Below are positions 8,273 through 14,811 of a DNA stretch of 15,264 nucleotides, in pieces. This stretch comes from CAMEON01 sp045531965. GTDB taxonomy: Bacteria; Bacillota; Clostridia; Oscillospirales; CAG-272. The notes beneath the pieces are model-generated. The model did not search any database, had not been told where the DNA came from, and saw only the letters and a program-made list of their open reading frames with translations. Positions within the stretch are counted from its first letter, which is position 1, and each line of letters begins with the position of its first letter. Location of the stretch: the NCBI GenBank assembly GCA_045531965.1, contig JAZSFA010000093.1, positions 1 to 15,264 on the forward strand. The letters run 5' to 3'. The position numbers and the translations under genes were made by a program.

Positions 8273-9520
8273 TCAGTAGTGTATGAAATGGAAATCCTCA
8301 AAGGTGAACAGATCCTCCCCCTCTCCGCGGAAGACGAAGCAGAGGCTATGGGTGCCCGCGGTGTTGGTCAGAAGGATGGGGAACTCGCGGGTATCGCCGT
8401 GCTGGATGGCGCACTCGGGCTCACAGGTATAGCTGCCCAGCAGGTCGCCGTCAACACCGCCCTCCCGCACCTCGATGGTGCAGGGGTTATGCTCGCAGTT
8501 GCCGCGGACGAGGAGCTTGGCATTCTCGCTCATATGATGGACGTTCTGATAGTACAGGTACGCGCCGTCGGTGATGCCCCGCATCTCAAATCCGTCGCCG
8601 GTCTCCTTCTTGCACACGCCGTCGGATGCGGCAAAGTACCACTCGCCCTTGATGCGCTTCCAGGAGGCATCGTACTGACCCACGCCCACGTCCTCGATGA
8701 ACTCGTCGGTGACGATCTCGCCGTTGGCCTTGTAGTGGGCGTAAATGATCTTGGTGGCGCGGAAGAAATGGTCGGTCTCGGCCTCTCCGTAGTTGGCAGG
8801 GACACCGTAGGCGAGGTAGGTCTGGTTGTGGAAGTCGAACACGCAGGGGTGGTCCACGTTGTTGCAATCGTAGCAGAAGCGGCCGCGGTAGGTATAGGGG
8901 CCGTAGATGCTCTCGGCGGTGGAGTACCAGGAGCGGTGGGTGATGAGGTAGTACAGCCCGTTATGCTTCCAGACCCAAGGCGCATCCGACCAGAAGGGGC
9001 CGTGCTCGATGGGGCGGGGCTCCTCGGCCAGAGAGATCATGTCCTCGTTCAGACGGGCGATGTGGTACTTCTTGTCGAAGCAGGTAAAGCCCCAGATGAT
9101 GTAGGGGGTCTTCGCCTCGTCGTCATCGATGAAAACGCAGGGATCGTAGGAGGGAGTGTCCGCCAGACCCTGGGGAAGGAGGGGCTTGCCGAGGGCATCC
9201 ACGTAGGGGCCTTCGGGCTTGTCAGCTACCGCCACACCGGTGCATTTTTGCTGGTGGGAGAAGTAGAAGTAATACTTTCCGTTCCGCTCGGCGGAGTCGG
9301 TGGCGTAGCACTCGTCGCATTGGCCGAGGAAGGTATCCTCGGGACGGAGGGTATACTCCAATGTCCAATTCACCAGATCGTCGGTGGAAAAGACCTTCCA
9401 ATCGTCCATGCGGTAAATGTCGTTGCCGGGGGAGCGATCGTGGGTGGCGAACATGTACACGCGGCCGTTGTATATGTGCATATGGGGATCGCAGATGCCT
9501 TGGTTTTTGATGATGTGCAT
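8273..9520 (-). CDS. GH43 family glycosidase with C-terminal CBM6-like domain
   Basis: A 415-residue protein with no signal peptide. GH43 enzymes are five-bladed propellers, mostly arabinofuranosidases, xylosidases or galactosidases. The first catalytic Asp fits Asp11 (CDPHMHIYNGRVYMF) and the pKa-tuning Asp fits Asp126 (SYDPCVFIDDD). The block that normally carries the proton-donor Glu reads SDAPWVWKHNGLYYL (178-192), with Asp179 where Glu is usual. Residues about 312-413 match the CBM6 layout: DGAYLYYQNV, LLVRG, CTIEVREGG, and GTHSLCFVFRG followed by FEDFHF. AAAGGA precedes the ATG. It lies 18 bases after the GH43_24-like gene and 17 before the large beta-helix gene. It is probably a cytoplasmic exo-glycosidase acting on imported arabinan-, xylan- or galactan-type oligosaccharides; the exact subfamily is not determined. 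Confidence 0.87.
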   Translation of the reverse strand: MHIIKNQGICDPHMHIYNGRVYMFATHDRSPGNDIYRMDDWKVFSTDDLVNWTLEYTLRPEDTFLGQCDECYATDSAERNGKYYFYFSHQQKCTGVAVADKPEGPYVDALGKPLLPQGLADTPSYDPCVFIDDDEAKTPYIIWGFTCFDKKYHIARLNEDMISLAEEPRPIEHGPFWSDAPWVWKHNGLYYLITHRSWYSTAESIYGPYTYRGRFCYDCNNVDHPCVFDFHNQTYLAYGVPANYGEAETDHFFRATKIIYAHYKANGEIVTDEFIEDVGVGQYDASWKRIKGEWYFAASDGVCKKETGDGFEMRGITDGAYLYYQNVHHMSENAKLLVRGNCEHNPCTIEVREGGVDGDLLGSYTCEPECAIQHGDTREFPILLTNTAGTHSLCFVFRGEGEDLFTFEDFHFIHY

Positions 9521-9538
9521 GATATGGGTTCCTTTCGG

Positions 9539-10606
9539 TTACTCGTAATCCTCGATCCGCCACTCGTCGTGCCAGTCGAGATACGCCATCTCCCCGTCGA
9601 AGCGGAAGGGGAGCCAGACATAGTCGGCCTCGCGGGTATTGGGCTGCTCCAGGGTGGGGATCAAAGCGCCCGCCGCGGCGCGCTCCTCGGGGGTGGAATC
9701 GTAGCCGAAGGCATCGGCAAAGGCCTTCTCGTACAGCTCGTAGGGGACGTCCATACGGTGGGGGAGCCAGCGGTCGGCGCAGGCGATGTAGAGATCCTTC
9801 TTGCCAGGCACCTTGAAGACGCTGGAAACCTGACTGTGGAAGGAGGTGCGGCTACCGTCGGTGGGGTGAGGGTCGCCCAAAACTGTAAACGGCCCGTGCC
9901 ACGTGTCAGCAATCGCCAATTCGGACGGATTCGGCAGATAACTCGTGGTACCCGAGGTGATCAGGTAGTGCTTGCCTTTCCGCAAAAAATGGGCGGTGGC
10001 CTCTCTCACATAGGGAGGATAGGGGCGGGGGAAATGGGTGGAGTAGTAGCCCGTGACGTCGGTGTAGTCCTCGGTGAGGTCGGCACAGATGGTCTCGGAG
10101 TGGACTCTTTCAAAATAGTAATACGCCTTGCCGTCGGGAGCCACCACCAGATCGAAGTCTCCCGCGCTCATGTTCAGAGGGCGCAGACCCTCACGGACAA
10201 TGGTGTAGGGGCCCGTGAGGGCGTCGGCGGTGAGCACCGTCTCGTCCTGGGTGCCGTCGCGGTGCATGATCTTGAGCCAGCAGACGAACTTTTTGGTCTT
10301 TGGGTTGTAGATGATGTGGGGGCGATCCATCAGGGAGGTGGGGTGGATGGAGGAGGCGGGATCCTCGGTGTTGGGGGGGATGATCAGCCCCAGATCCTCC
10401 CAGTTATAGAGATCTGTGGACTTATAGCACCGCACGCCCCAGTGCCAGATGCCCTTTTCGGGGTCGGTGAATTCCTTGTTCTCGCCGTACCAGTAGTAGG
10501 CGCCCTCCCAGTACATGACCGAGCCGCCGTGGGCCTGGATGCGCTTGCCCTCGGTGTCAAGCCAGACCTGCCCGGGGCGGATAGAGTTGTAGCGGTTAGG
10601 TTCCAT
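9539..10606 (-). CDS. GH43 subfamily 24-like protein (exo-beta-1,3-galactanase type)
   Basis: A 355-residue protein without a signal peptide. The opening IQAHGGSVMYWEGAYYWYGE (23-42) is the hallmark of GH43_24 enzymes, which release galactose from beta-1,3-galactan backbones. As in that subfamily, the usual catalytic-base Asp is missing and HGG (26-28) stands in its place. Glu202 in REATAHFLRKGKHYLI is the likely acid, Asp150 in the AGDFDLVVAPDGKAYYY block the likely tuning residue, and Gln259 in RTSFHSQ is placed like the unusual Gln proposed as base in the Phanerochaete enzyme. Function is inferred from these motifs. The ribosome site GGAGGAG lies inside the end of the upstream gene and the two genes overlap by 11 bases, suggesting translational coupling. 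If correct, the operon acts on type II arabinogalactan or related pectic galactan pieces. Confidence 0.85.
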   Translation of the reverse strand: MEPNRYNSIRPGQVWLDTEGKRIQAHGGSVMYWEGAYYWYGENKEFTDPEKGIWHWGVRCYKSTDLYNWEDLGLIIPPNTEDPASSIHPTSLMDRPHIIYNPKTKKFVCWLKIMHRDGTQDETVLTADALTGPYTIVREGLRPLNMSAGDFDLVVAPDGKAYYYFERVHSETICADLTEDYTDVTGYYSTHFPRPYPPYVREATAHFLRKGKHYLITSGTTSYLPNPSELAIADTWHGPFTVLGDPHPTDGSRTSFHSQVSSVFKVPGKKDLYIACADRWLPHRMDVPYELYEKAFADAFGYDSTPEERAAAGALIPTLEQPNTREADYVWLPFRFDGEMAYLDWHDEWRIEDYE

Positions 10607-11441
10607 AATTTGACTCCTCCGTCATCAGTTTTTGGATTTCGACTTCCCCTTGCGTTTCACGGTTAGGTAGCATTTTGTGCGGCTGTACGCTGTCATCCCA
10701 TACGTTTTGGAATCCGCGCCAGACCAGCTTGCCTTCCTCGGTCAGACGGATGCTGTTGATGCACCACTCCCCTTTACCAAAGAGCTTGTCGGGGATCTCC
10801 TCTACAGTTTCCAAATCCTTGGTACGAATGATCTCCCACTTACGGGCAGAGGTGTGGCAGATGATGTAGCCTTCCTTCAAATAGGTAAAGCCCCATGCGC
10901 GGGCGGGAGTCTTCTCCTTGACAACCTCACCCGTTTCGATATCCAAAAGCTGAAGTGCTTTATCGTGCTGATGGCAGAGGACGGTAGGCTCGTTGACGTA
11001 GATATTGGTGATGCCCAAGCGTCGTTTGGTGCGCCATACAAGGTCTCCCGTTTGGGCGTTGTAGCAGAACAGCCCTTTCTCCCACGACTGCACGAACACG
11101 AAGCGTCCGTCAAGGGAGACCGACAGACCAAACTGACCGTTATAGGCATTACCCAGACCGTTTTTCTCCAACCATTCGAACACCCGCCCGTCGCGGTACT
11201 CAATGATTACCGTTGCGGGCCCATTTTTGTATAGCTCGGGCACATACTTTCCGGACTTGAACAGCGACCACTTGATGATGCCGCGGCGGTAGACGGTCAA
11301 CCGTCCTGCTTCACCGTCGATCGTAACAAAATAATGCGGATGATCGGATTGTTCGGGGAAACTGTAGGGCGCTTGCTCGCCAACCACCACCCGATGACCG
11401 CCGATCTCAAAAACAGTATTATCCTTTATGGCTTCAAACAT
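10596..11441 (-). CDS. Beta-propeller-like protein of unknown function heading the operon
   Basis: A 281-residue soluble protein with no signal peptide or membrane segment. I do not recognise the family. Several stretches have the rhythm of PQQ-like/WD-type propeller blades: YNGQFGLSVSLDGRFVFVQ (100-118), GLFCYNAQTGDLVWRTK (123-139) and ALQLLDIETGEVVKE (162-176). Repeated aromatic pairs (GFTYL, RGFQNVW) fit a partial propeller of about four or five blades. No catalytic motif is visible. The start has AAAAAGGA about six bases upstream. It is the first gene after lepA and overlaps the GH43_24-like gene by 11 bases, so it is probably made in fixed ratio to that enzyme and may bind it or sense the glycan. 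An alternative is a catalytically inert GH43-like scaffold. Confidence 0.75.
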   Translation of the reverse strand: MFEAIKDNTVFEIGGHRVVVGEQAPYSFPEQSDHPHYFVTIDGEAGRLTVYRRGIIKWSLFKSGKYVPELYKNGPATVIIEYRDGRVFEWLEKNGLGNAYNGQFGLSVSLDGRFVFVQSWEKGLFCYNAQTGDLVWRTKRRLGITNIYVNEPTVLCHQHDKALQLLDIETGEVVKEKTPARAWGFTYLKEGYIICHTSARKWEIIRTKDLETVEEIPDKLFGKGEWCINSIRLTEEGKLVWRGFQNVWDDSVQPHKMLPNRETQGEVEIQKLMTEESNYGT

Positions 11442-11476
11442 ATTTGATTCCTTTTTGAAAGTTCTTGAAGGGGGTC

Positions 11477-11510
11477 AAGGGGGGAACTTCTTGCAAGAAG
11501 TTCCCCCCTT
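11477..11510. repeat. Perfect 34-base palindrome between lepA and the glycosidase operon
   Basis: Two 17-base arms are exact reverse complements; each arm has two A, six G, then AACTTCTTG. Outside it, A-A-G-G-G-G near 11468-11473 can pair with C-C-C-C-T-T at 11515-11520, so the hairpin may extend to the lepA stop codon. No T tract follows on either strand, which argues against simple intrinsic termination. It resembles the dispersed palindromic repeats common in gut Clostridia and may act as an RNA processing or stability element. No promoter is visible between it and the operon's first gene. Confidence 0.9.
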
Positions 11511-11518
11511 GCGTCCCC

Positions 11519-13342
11519 TTACTGATCGTCGCTATCCAACCGCAGAACTGCCATAAAGGCCTCGGGGGAGACTTGGACGGAGCCCAGCTGGCGCATCTTC
11601 TTCTTACCTTCCTTCTGCTTTTCCAAGAGCTTCTTCTTACGGGTAATGTCACCGCCGTAGCACTTGGCCAACACGTCCTTGCGCATGGCCTTGACGGTCT
11701 CGCGGGCAATGATCTTGGAGCCGATAGCGGCTTGAATCGGAATTTCAAAGAGCTGGCGCGGGATGTTCTCTTTCAGCTTCTCGGCCACGCGGCGGGCGCG
11801 TCCGTAGGCCTTCTCCTCGTGGACAATAAAGGACAGGGCGTCCACCTGCTCGCCGTTGAGCAAAAAGTCCAGCTTCACCAGCTTGGAGGGCTCGTAGCCC
11901 ATCAGCTCGTAGTCGAGGGATGCGTAACCGCGGGAACGGGATTTCAGCGCGTCAAAGAAATCGTAAATGATCTCGTTGAGGGGGAGATGATAGTGAAGCT
12001 CCACGCGGGTGGCGTCCAGATATTTCATGTCAATAAAGGTGCCGCGACGATCCTGGCAGAGATCCATCAGTCCTCCCACAAACTCGGTGGGGGTGATGAT
12101 GTTGGCCTTCACCAAAGGCTCGCGGGCCTCTTTGATGCGGTCGGTGGTGGGGTAGTTGGAGGGGTTATCCACGATGATCTCCTCGCCGTCGGTGAGGGTG
12201 ACGTGATACACAACGCTGGGGGCGGTGGTAATGAGGTCAAGGTTGAACTCACGCTCCAAACGCTCCTCAATGATCTCCATGTGGAGCAGTCCCAGGAAAC
12301 CGCAACGGAAGCCAAAGCCCAACGCCACGGAGGTCTCAGGCTCAAATACCAAAGCGGCATCGTTGAGCTGCAATTTTTCCAAAGCCTCGCGGAGATCGCC
12401 GTAGCGGGCGCCGTCGGCAGGATAGATACCGGCAAAGACCATGGGGTTGGCAGGTTTAAAGCCGGGACAGGGGGTGGCGGTGGGACTTGCCAAGTGGGTC
12501 ACCGTGTCGCCCACCTGGGTGTCACCGATGGATTTGATGGAGGCGGTGAAATAACCAACGTCACCCGCCGCCAGACACTCGGCCTTTTTGAGGCCGAAGG
12601 GCTCCATGGTGCCCACCTCTACCACCTCGAAGGTCGCGCCCGTGTTCATGAGCTTGATCTTGTCCCCCGCGCGGAAAGTGCCGTCCATAATACGCACATT
12701 GACCACGACGCCTAAGTAGCTATCGTAGTAGGAGTCGAAGATGAGTGCCTTGAGGGGGGCGTTCTCGTCACCCTTGGGGGCAGGGATGTCTCGGATGACC
12801 GCCTCCAATACGTCAGGCATATTGAGCCCTGTCTTGGCGGACACGGCGGGACAGCCCTCGGCGGGGATGCCGATGATCTCCTCAATGTCGTTTCTGCATT
12901 CTTCGATGCGAGCCGAAGGTAGGTCAATCTTGTTGATAACGGGAACGATCTCCAATCCAGCATCCACCGCCAAATAGGCGTTAGCCAAGGTTTGCGCCTC
13001 GATGCCCTGGGTGGCATCTACCACGAGAAGCGCGCCATCGCAGGCGTTGAGGGAACGGGAGACCTCATAGTTGAAGTCCACGTGGCCGGGGGTGTCGATG
13101 AGGTTGAGCTGGTAGACCTCGCCGTCTGCGGCAGTGTAGTCCAGTTTCACAGCGCGGGCCTTGATTGTGATGCCGCGCTCTTTTTCAAGATCCATGTTGT
13201 CCAGCACACGGTTTTCCATCTCACGCTCGGAAAGGGTCTGGGTCAGCTCCAGGATGCGGTCAGCCAAGGTGGACTTGCCGTGGTCGATGTGAGCGATGAT
13301 GGAAAAATTGCGAATGTGGGACATTCTTTGATTTTCAGACAT
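11519..13342 (-). CDS. lepA: Elongation factor 4 (LepA), translation GTPase
   Basis: A 607-residue protein of normal LepA length. EF4 is a ribosome-binding GTPase that back-translocates or remodels ribosomes and helps assembly under stress. GTPase motifs are intact: AHIDHGKST (17-25), GITI (57-60), DTPGHVDF (83-90) and NKID (137-140). The C-terminus has the LepA-specific basic tail ending in EAFMAVLRLDSDDQ. Homology across the whole length is obvious. I keep the ATG at 13342, which has AAAGGA nine bases upstream; a Met at residue 7 is an alternative. It has its own promoter at 13385-13413 and lies 77 bases ahead of the glycosidase operon. Read-through into that operon is possible because no clear terminator separates them. 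Confidence 0.98.
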   Translation of the reverse strand: MSENQRMSHIRNFSIIAHIDHGKSTLADRILELTQTLSEREMENRVLDNMDLEKERGITIKARAVKLDYTAADGEVYQLNLIDTPGHVDFNYEVSRSLNACDGALLVVDATQGIEAQTLANAYLAVDAGLEIVPVINKIDLPSARIEECRNDIEEIIGIPAEGCPAVSAKTGLNMPDVLEAVIRDIPAPKGDENAPLKALIFDSYYDSYLGVVVNVRIMDGTFRAGDKIKLMNTGATFEVVEVGTMEPFGLKKAECLAAGDVGYFTASIKSIGDTQVGDTVTHLASPTATPCPGFKPANPMVFAGIYPADGARYGDLREALEKLQLNDAALVFEPETSVALGFGFRCGFLGLLHMEIIEERLEREFNLDLITTAPSVVYHVTLTDGEEIIVDNPSNYPTTDRIKEAREPLVKANIITPTEFVGGLMDLCQDRRGTFIDMKYLDATRVELHYHLPLNEIIYDFFDALKSRSRGYASLDYELMGYEPSKLVKLDFLLNGEQVDALSFIVHEEKAYGRARRVAEKLKENIPRQLFEIPIQAAIGSKIIARETVKAMRKDVLAKCYGGDITRKKKLLEKQKEGKKKMRQLGSVQVSPEAFMAVLRLDSDDQ

Positions 13343-13384
13343 ATGTGTTAATCCTTTCGGAGGAATTTCTTTCTTATCCTATCT

Positions 13385-13413
13385 ATTATACCGCATTTTC
13401 AAGGTTTGCACAA
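13385..13413 (-). promoter_or_regulatory. Probable lepA promoter
   Basis: On the minus strand TTGTGC (13408-13413) and a perfect TATAAT (13385-13390) are separated by 17 bases. The -35 box keeps only TTG of the consensus. The start would fall about 35 bases before the lepA ATG. It diverges from the tRNA-Ser promoter, with about 70 AT-rich bases between them. Confidence 0.72.
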
Positions 13414-13485
13414 GAGGTTTTTTGAAAAAATCATGAGAGGTATATAAATTTATCAGAAATTTTTAAAAGAATTTTTTAAAAACCC

Positions 13486-13514
13486 TTGACAAAAGACTTT
13501 CTTTGTGGTAGAAT
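13486..13514 (+). promoter_or_regulatory. tRNA-Ser promoter
   Basis: TTGACA (13486-13491) and TAGAAT (13509-13514) have a 17-base spacer, with TG at 13506-13507 giving an extended -10. The predicted start near 13521 leaves a short 5' leader for RNase P to remove before position 13537. Confidence 0.88.
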
Positions 13515-13536
13515 ATTCAGGTCACCAAAGAGTGAT

Positions 13537-13628
13537 GGAGAGATGGCTGAGCTGGTCTAAGGCGCACGACTGGAAATCGTGTTTGGGCTAATACCCCAAC
13601 GAGGGTTCGAATCCCTCTCTCTCCGCCA
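13537..13628 (+). tRNA. tRNA-Ser (anticodon GGA)
   Basis: A 92-base class II tRNA. The acceptor GGAGAGA (13537-13543) pairs with TCTCTCC (13618-13624), followed by discriminator G and encoded CCA (13626-13628). The anticodon stem CACGA/TCGTG encloses loop CTGGAAA, with anticodon GGA at 13572-13574 reading UCC and UCU. A long variable arm (about 13582-13600) and the T arm GAGGG-TTCGAAT-CCCTC (13601-13617) confirm serine type. It has its own promoter and terminator and is therefore a single-gene unit. Confidence 0.97.
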
Positions 13629-13672
13629 AAAACCGCAATCCCGACATGTTGGGGTTGTGGTTTTTGTTTTTT
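13629..13672 (+). terminator. Terminator of the tRNA-Ser unit
   Basis: A long stem pairs AAAAACCGCAATCCC (about 13628-13642) with GGGGTTGTGGTTTTT (13651-13665), allowing two G-T pairs, and runs into GTTTTTT. The left arm starts right at the CCA end of the tRNA. Confidence 0.9.
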
Positions 13673-13682
13673 ATGATATAAT
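13655..13682 (+). promoter_or_regulatory. Promoter of the EF-Tu-domain-like gene, embedded in the tRNA terminator
   Basis: A perfect TATAAT (13677-13682) with TG at 13674-13675 forms an extended -10. The best -35 is TTGTGG (13655-13660) at a 16-base spacing, and it lies in the right arm of the tRNA terminator. The -35 match is weak, but extended -10 promoters tolerate that. The ribosome site AAAGGTGG follows at 13691-13698. Confidence 0.72.
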
Positions 13683-13705
13683 GTTTTTAGAAAGGTGGTG
13701 ACTAT

Positions 13706-14038
13706 ATGGGAGAAACAATATTTGATCAAGAGCCGGACATTGAAGTTTTGTTTGAATTTAATGGGGTAAGAAAGCATCCAGCCATCAACGGCTATCGTCC
13801 CCATCATTTGGTGAAGGACGGTTACGCAACAACCGGTGTCCATCGCTATTATGATGTGCAGGCTGTTCCACCTGGCGGTACTGCAAAGGGGACGATCACA
13901 TTCATCTCTCCGGAAGCCTATCCCCATAGTCTTTGGGTGGGCAAGAAAATCAATATCCAGGAAGGCGAACGCATCGTTGGATATGCCACAATACTTAAAG
14001 TTATGAATCCTGTCTTGTTAGGAGAAATGGATTCATAA
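13706..14038 (+). CDS. Orphan EF-Tu domain III-like protein
   Basis: A 110-residue protein without a signal peptide or GTPase domain. It resembles the C-terminal beta-barrel of elongation factor Tu: FNGVRKHPAINGYRPHHLVK near 18-37 (compare the FFNNYRPQFYF segment of EF-Tu), TTGVHRYYDVQAVPPGG near 42-58 in place of TTDVTG with AMPGD, and IQEGERIVGYATILKV near 83-98 (compare REGGRTVGAG). That barrel in EF-Tu contacts tRNA and EF-Ts, so binding to nucleic acid or a translation partner is conceivable, but no function is known to me. Start choice is supported by AAAGGTGG seven bases upstream. It is monocistronic between a promoter and a terminator, next to tRNA-Ser; the link with translation genes may be coincidence. 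Confidence 0.85.
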   Translation: MGETIFDQEPDIEVLFEFNGVRKHPAINGYRPHHLVKDGYATTGVHRYYDVQAVPPGGTAKGTITFISPEAYPHSLWVGKKINIQEGERIVGYATILKVMNPVLLGEMDS

Positions 14039-14084
14039 AGAATCCCTCAGCGGGCATTTGTATCAAAATTATAGTTATTATTCA

Positions 14085-14118
14085 AACAAGGGCACCCAAT
14101 CGGGTGCCCTTGTTGTTT
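14085..14118 (+). terminator. Terminator of the EF-Tu-domain-like gene
   Basis: A perfect 11-bp stem (14087-14097 with 14102-14112, CAAGGGCACCC and its complement) encloses loop AATC and is followed by TTGTTT. It lies 46 bases after the stop codon. Confidence 0.9.
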
Positions 14119-14266
14119 GGCGGAGAGAACTAAAAAGGTCCCTGCCTTGCGGAGCAGGGCTGAGGTTCGCATTTTCCTCCCGAAGATCGACAAGTTTGCA
14201 TGTCAGGCGCAAAGTGATTTCATCCGCCGCAGGGGGGGTTTATTTCGCTACCGGTGGATTTAATTG
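14119..14266. other. Intergenic stretch, no gene recognised
   Basis: Between two strong terminators lies GC-rich sequence with one weak inverted repeat (CCCTGC 14140-14145 with GCAGGG 14154-14159) and a run of seven G near 14232. A 69-codon forward frame crosses it but has no ribosome site. It may be a repeat or a decayed fragment. Confidence 0.5.
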
Positions 14267-14298
14267 AAAAAAGCACTTGCAAAAGCAAGTGCTTTTTT
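14267..14298. terminator. Strong two-way terminator hairpin
   Basis: A perfect 14-bp stem with AAAA loop (AAAAAAGCACTTGC at 14267-14280, complement at 14285-14298). Its A and T tracts serve both strands. On the minus strand it is the first good terminator after the membrane protein gene ending at 14460. Confidence 0.93.
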
Positions 14299-14304
14299 CT
14301 GTGA

Positions 14305-14352
14305 CGTGTGTCCGATTTAGATGCAAAACCGTGTGTGGCTGATTTAGATGCA
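14305..14352. repeat. Short direct repeat in non-coding DNA
   Basis: GATTTAGATGCA occurs at 14314-14325 and again at 14341-14352, each preceded by CGTGTGT and a short variable spacer. The remaining bases to 14459 show no supported gene. The duplication could be a small tandem expansion, a binding-site pair or the edge of a mobile element. Confidence 0.75.
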
Positions 14353-14459
14353 CGCAGATTTTGCAGAGGGTAGACTAACCCCTTGGCGAGGATGGGAGTT
14401 GCACTTGACCGCTATCTTCCGGGGCGCAACACCATGCTTGCAAACGAGTCCTATGTAAA

Positions 14460-14786
14460 TTAAACACCGCCACTGTGGTGAACAAAAAAGCATACAGCTA
14501 AAACCCAAAATAGCACTATCAAAGCAGAAGAAATAATCGTCCATATTAAAATTTTCTTTGTTTTTTTTAAATCAGAGGAAAAGCAAGCAATAAATTTGAT
14601 GATTGTTCCAATCAGCCCCATTGGGTTAAATGTGGAAACGAAAGTAAGAATCGCACCTATTCTAAAGCATATTTCTCCGAATGTTGTCGTATAAAATGCA
14701 GTGTACAAAGGCATACATATCACAACTAACAAACAACAGAAGCAGTAAATTAGTTGTAATATTGTTCCTACTTTAAATAATTTCAT
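14460..14786 (-). CDS. Small hypothetical membrane protein
   Basis: A 108-residue integral membrane protein that I do not recognise. I start at ATG 14786, because AAAGGAG lies nine bases upstream; a further in-frame ATG at 14795 would directly touch that site. Hydrophobic segments span about 8-28, 35-65 (long enough for two short helices split at NPMG) and 78-102, with a basic turn DLKKTKK between the last two. Four Cys residues lie in or near the first two segments. The protein ends VHHSGGV. Codon and base use are AT-rich compared with the glycosidase operon. It is monocistronic with its own promoter and has no functional clue from neighbours. Confidence 0.75.
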   Translation of the reverse strand: MKLFKVGTILQLIYCFCCLLVVICMPLYTAFYTTTFGEICFRIGAILTFVSTFNPMGLIGTIIKFIACFSSDLKKTKKILIWTIISSALIVLFWVLAVCFFVHHSGGV

Positions 14787-14795
14787 ATAGATCAT

Positions 14796-14802
14796 CTCCT
14801 TT
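14796..14802 (-). promoter_or_regulatory. Ribosome binding site deciding the start at 14786
   Basis: AAAGGAG on the minus strand is nine bases from ATG 14786 but directly adjacent to ATG 14795, which rules out the longer start. Confidence 0.8.
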
Positions 14803-14811
14803 CTTTCCTTT

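Noticed and set aside
8279..10666. A 795-codon forward open frame antisense to the two GH43 genes
   Set aside because: The opposite strand encodes clear GH43 motifs with ribosome sites and operon spacing. The forward translation is a low-complexity Gly/Val/Ala-rich product, typical of a shadow frame in GC-rich DNA.
11465..12715. A 416-codon forward open frame over lepA
   Set aside because: lepA is unmistakable on the other strand; this frame begins in the palindrome and has no family resemblance.
13517..13927. A 136-codon minus-strand frame across tRNA-Ser and the EF-Tu-like gene
   Set aside because: It runs antisense through a tRNA and its terminator, and includes the typical spurious translation of a tRNA.
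14058..14267. A 69-codon forward frame after the EF-Tu-like gene
   Set aside because: It spans a terminator hairpin and lacks a ribosome site.
14350..14460. A tRNA remnant or attachment site suggested on the minus strand by bases ending CCTCGCCA
   Set aside because: The T-arm and acceptor pairings cannot be formed, so no tRNA structure is supported.
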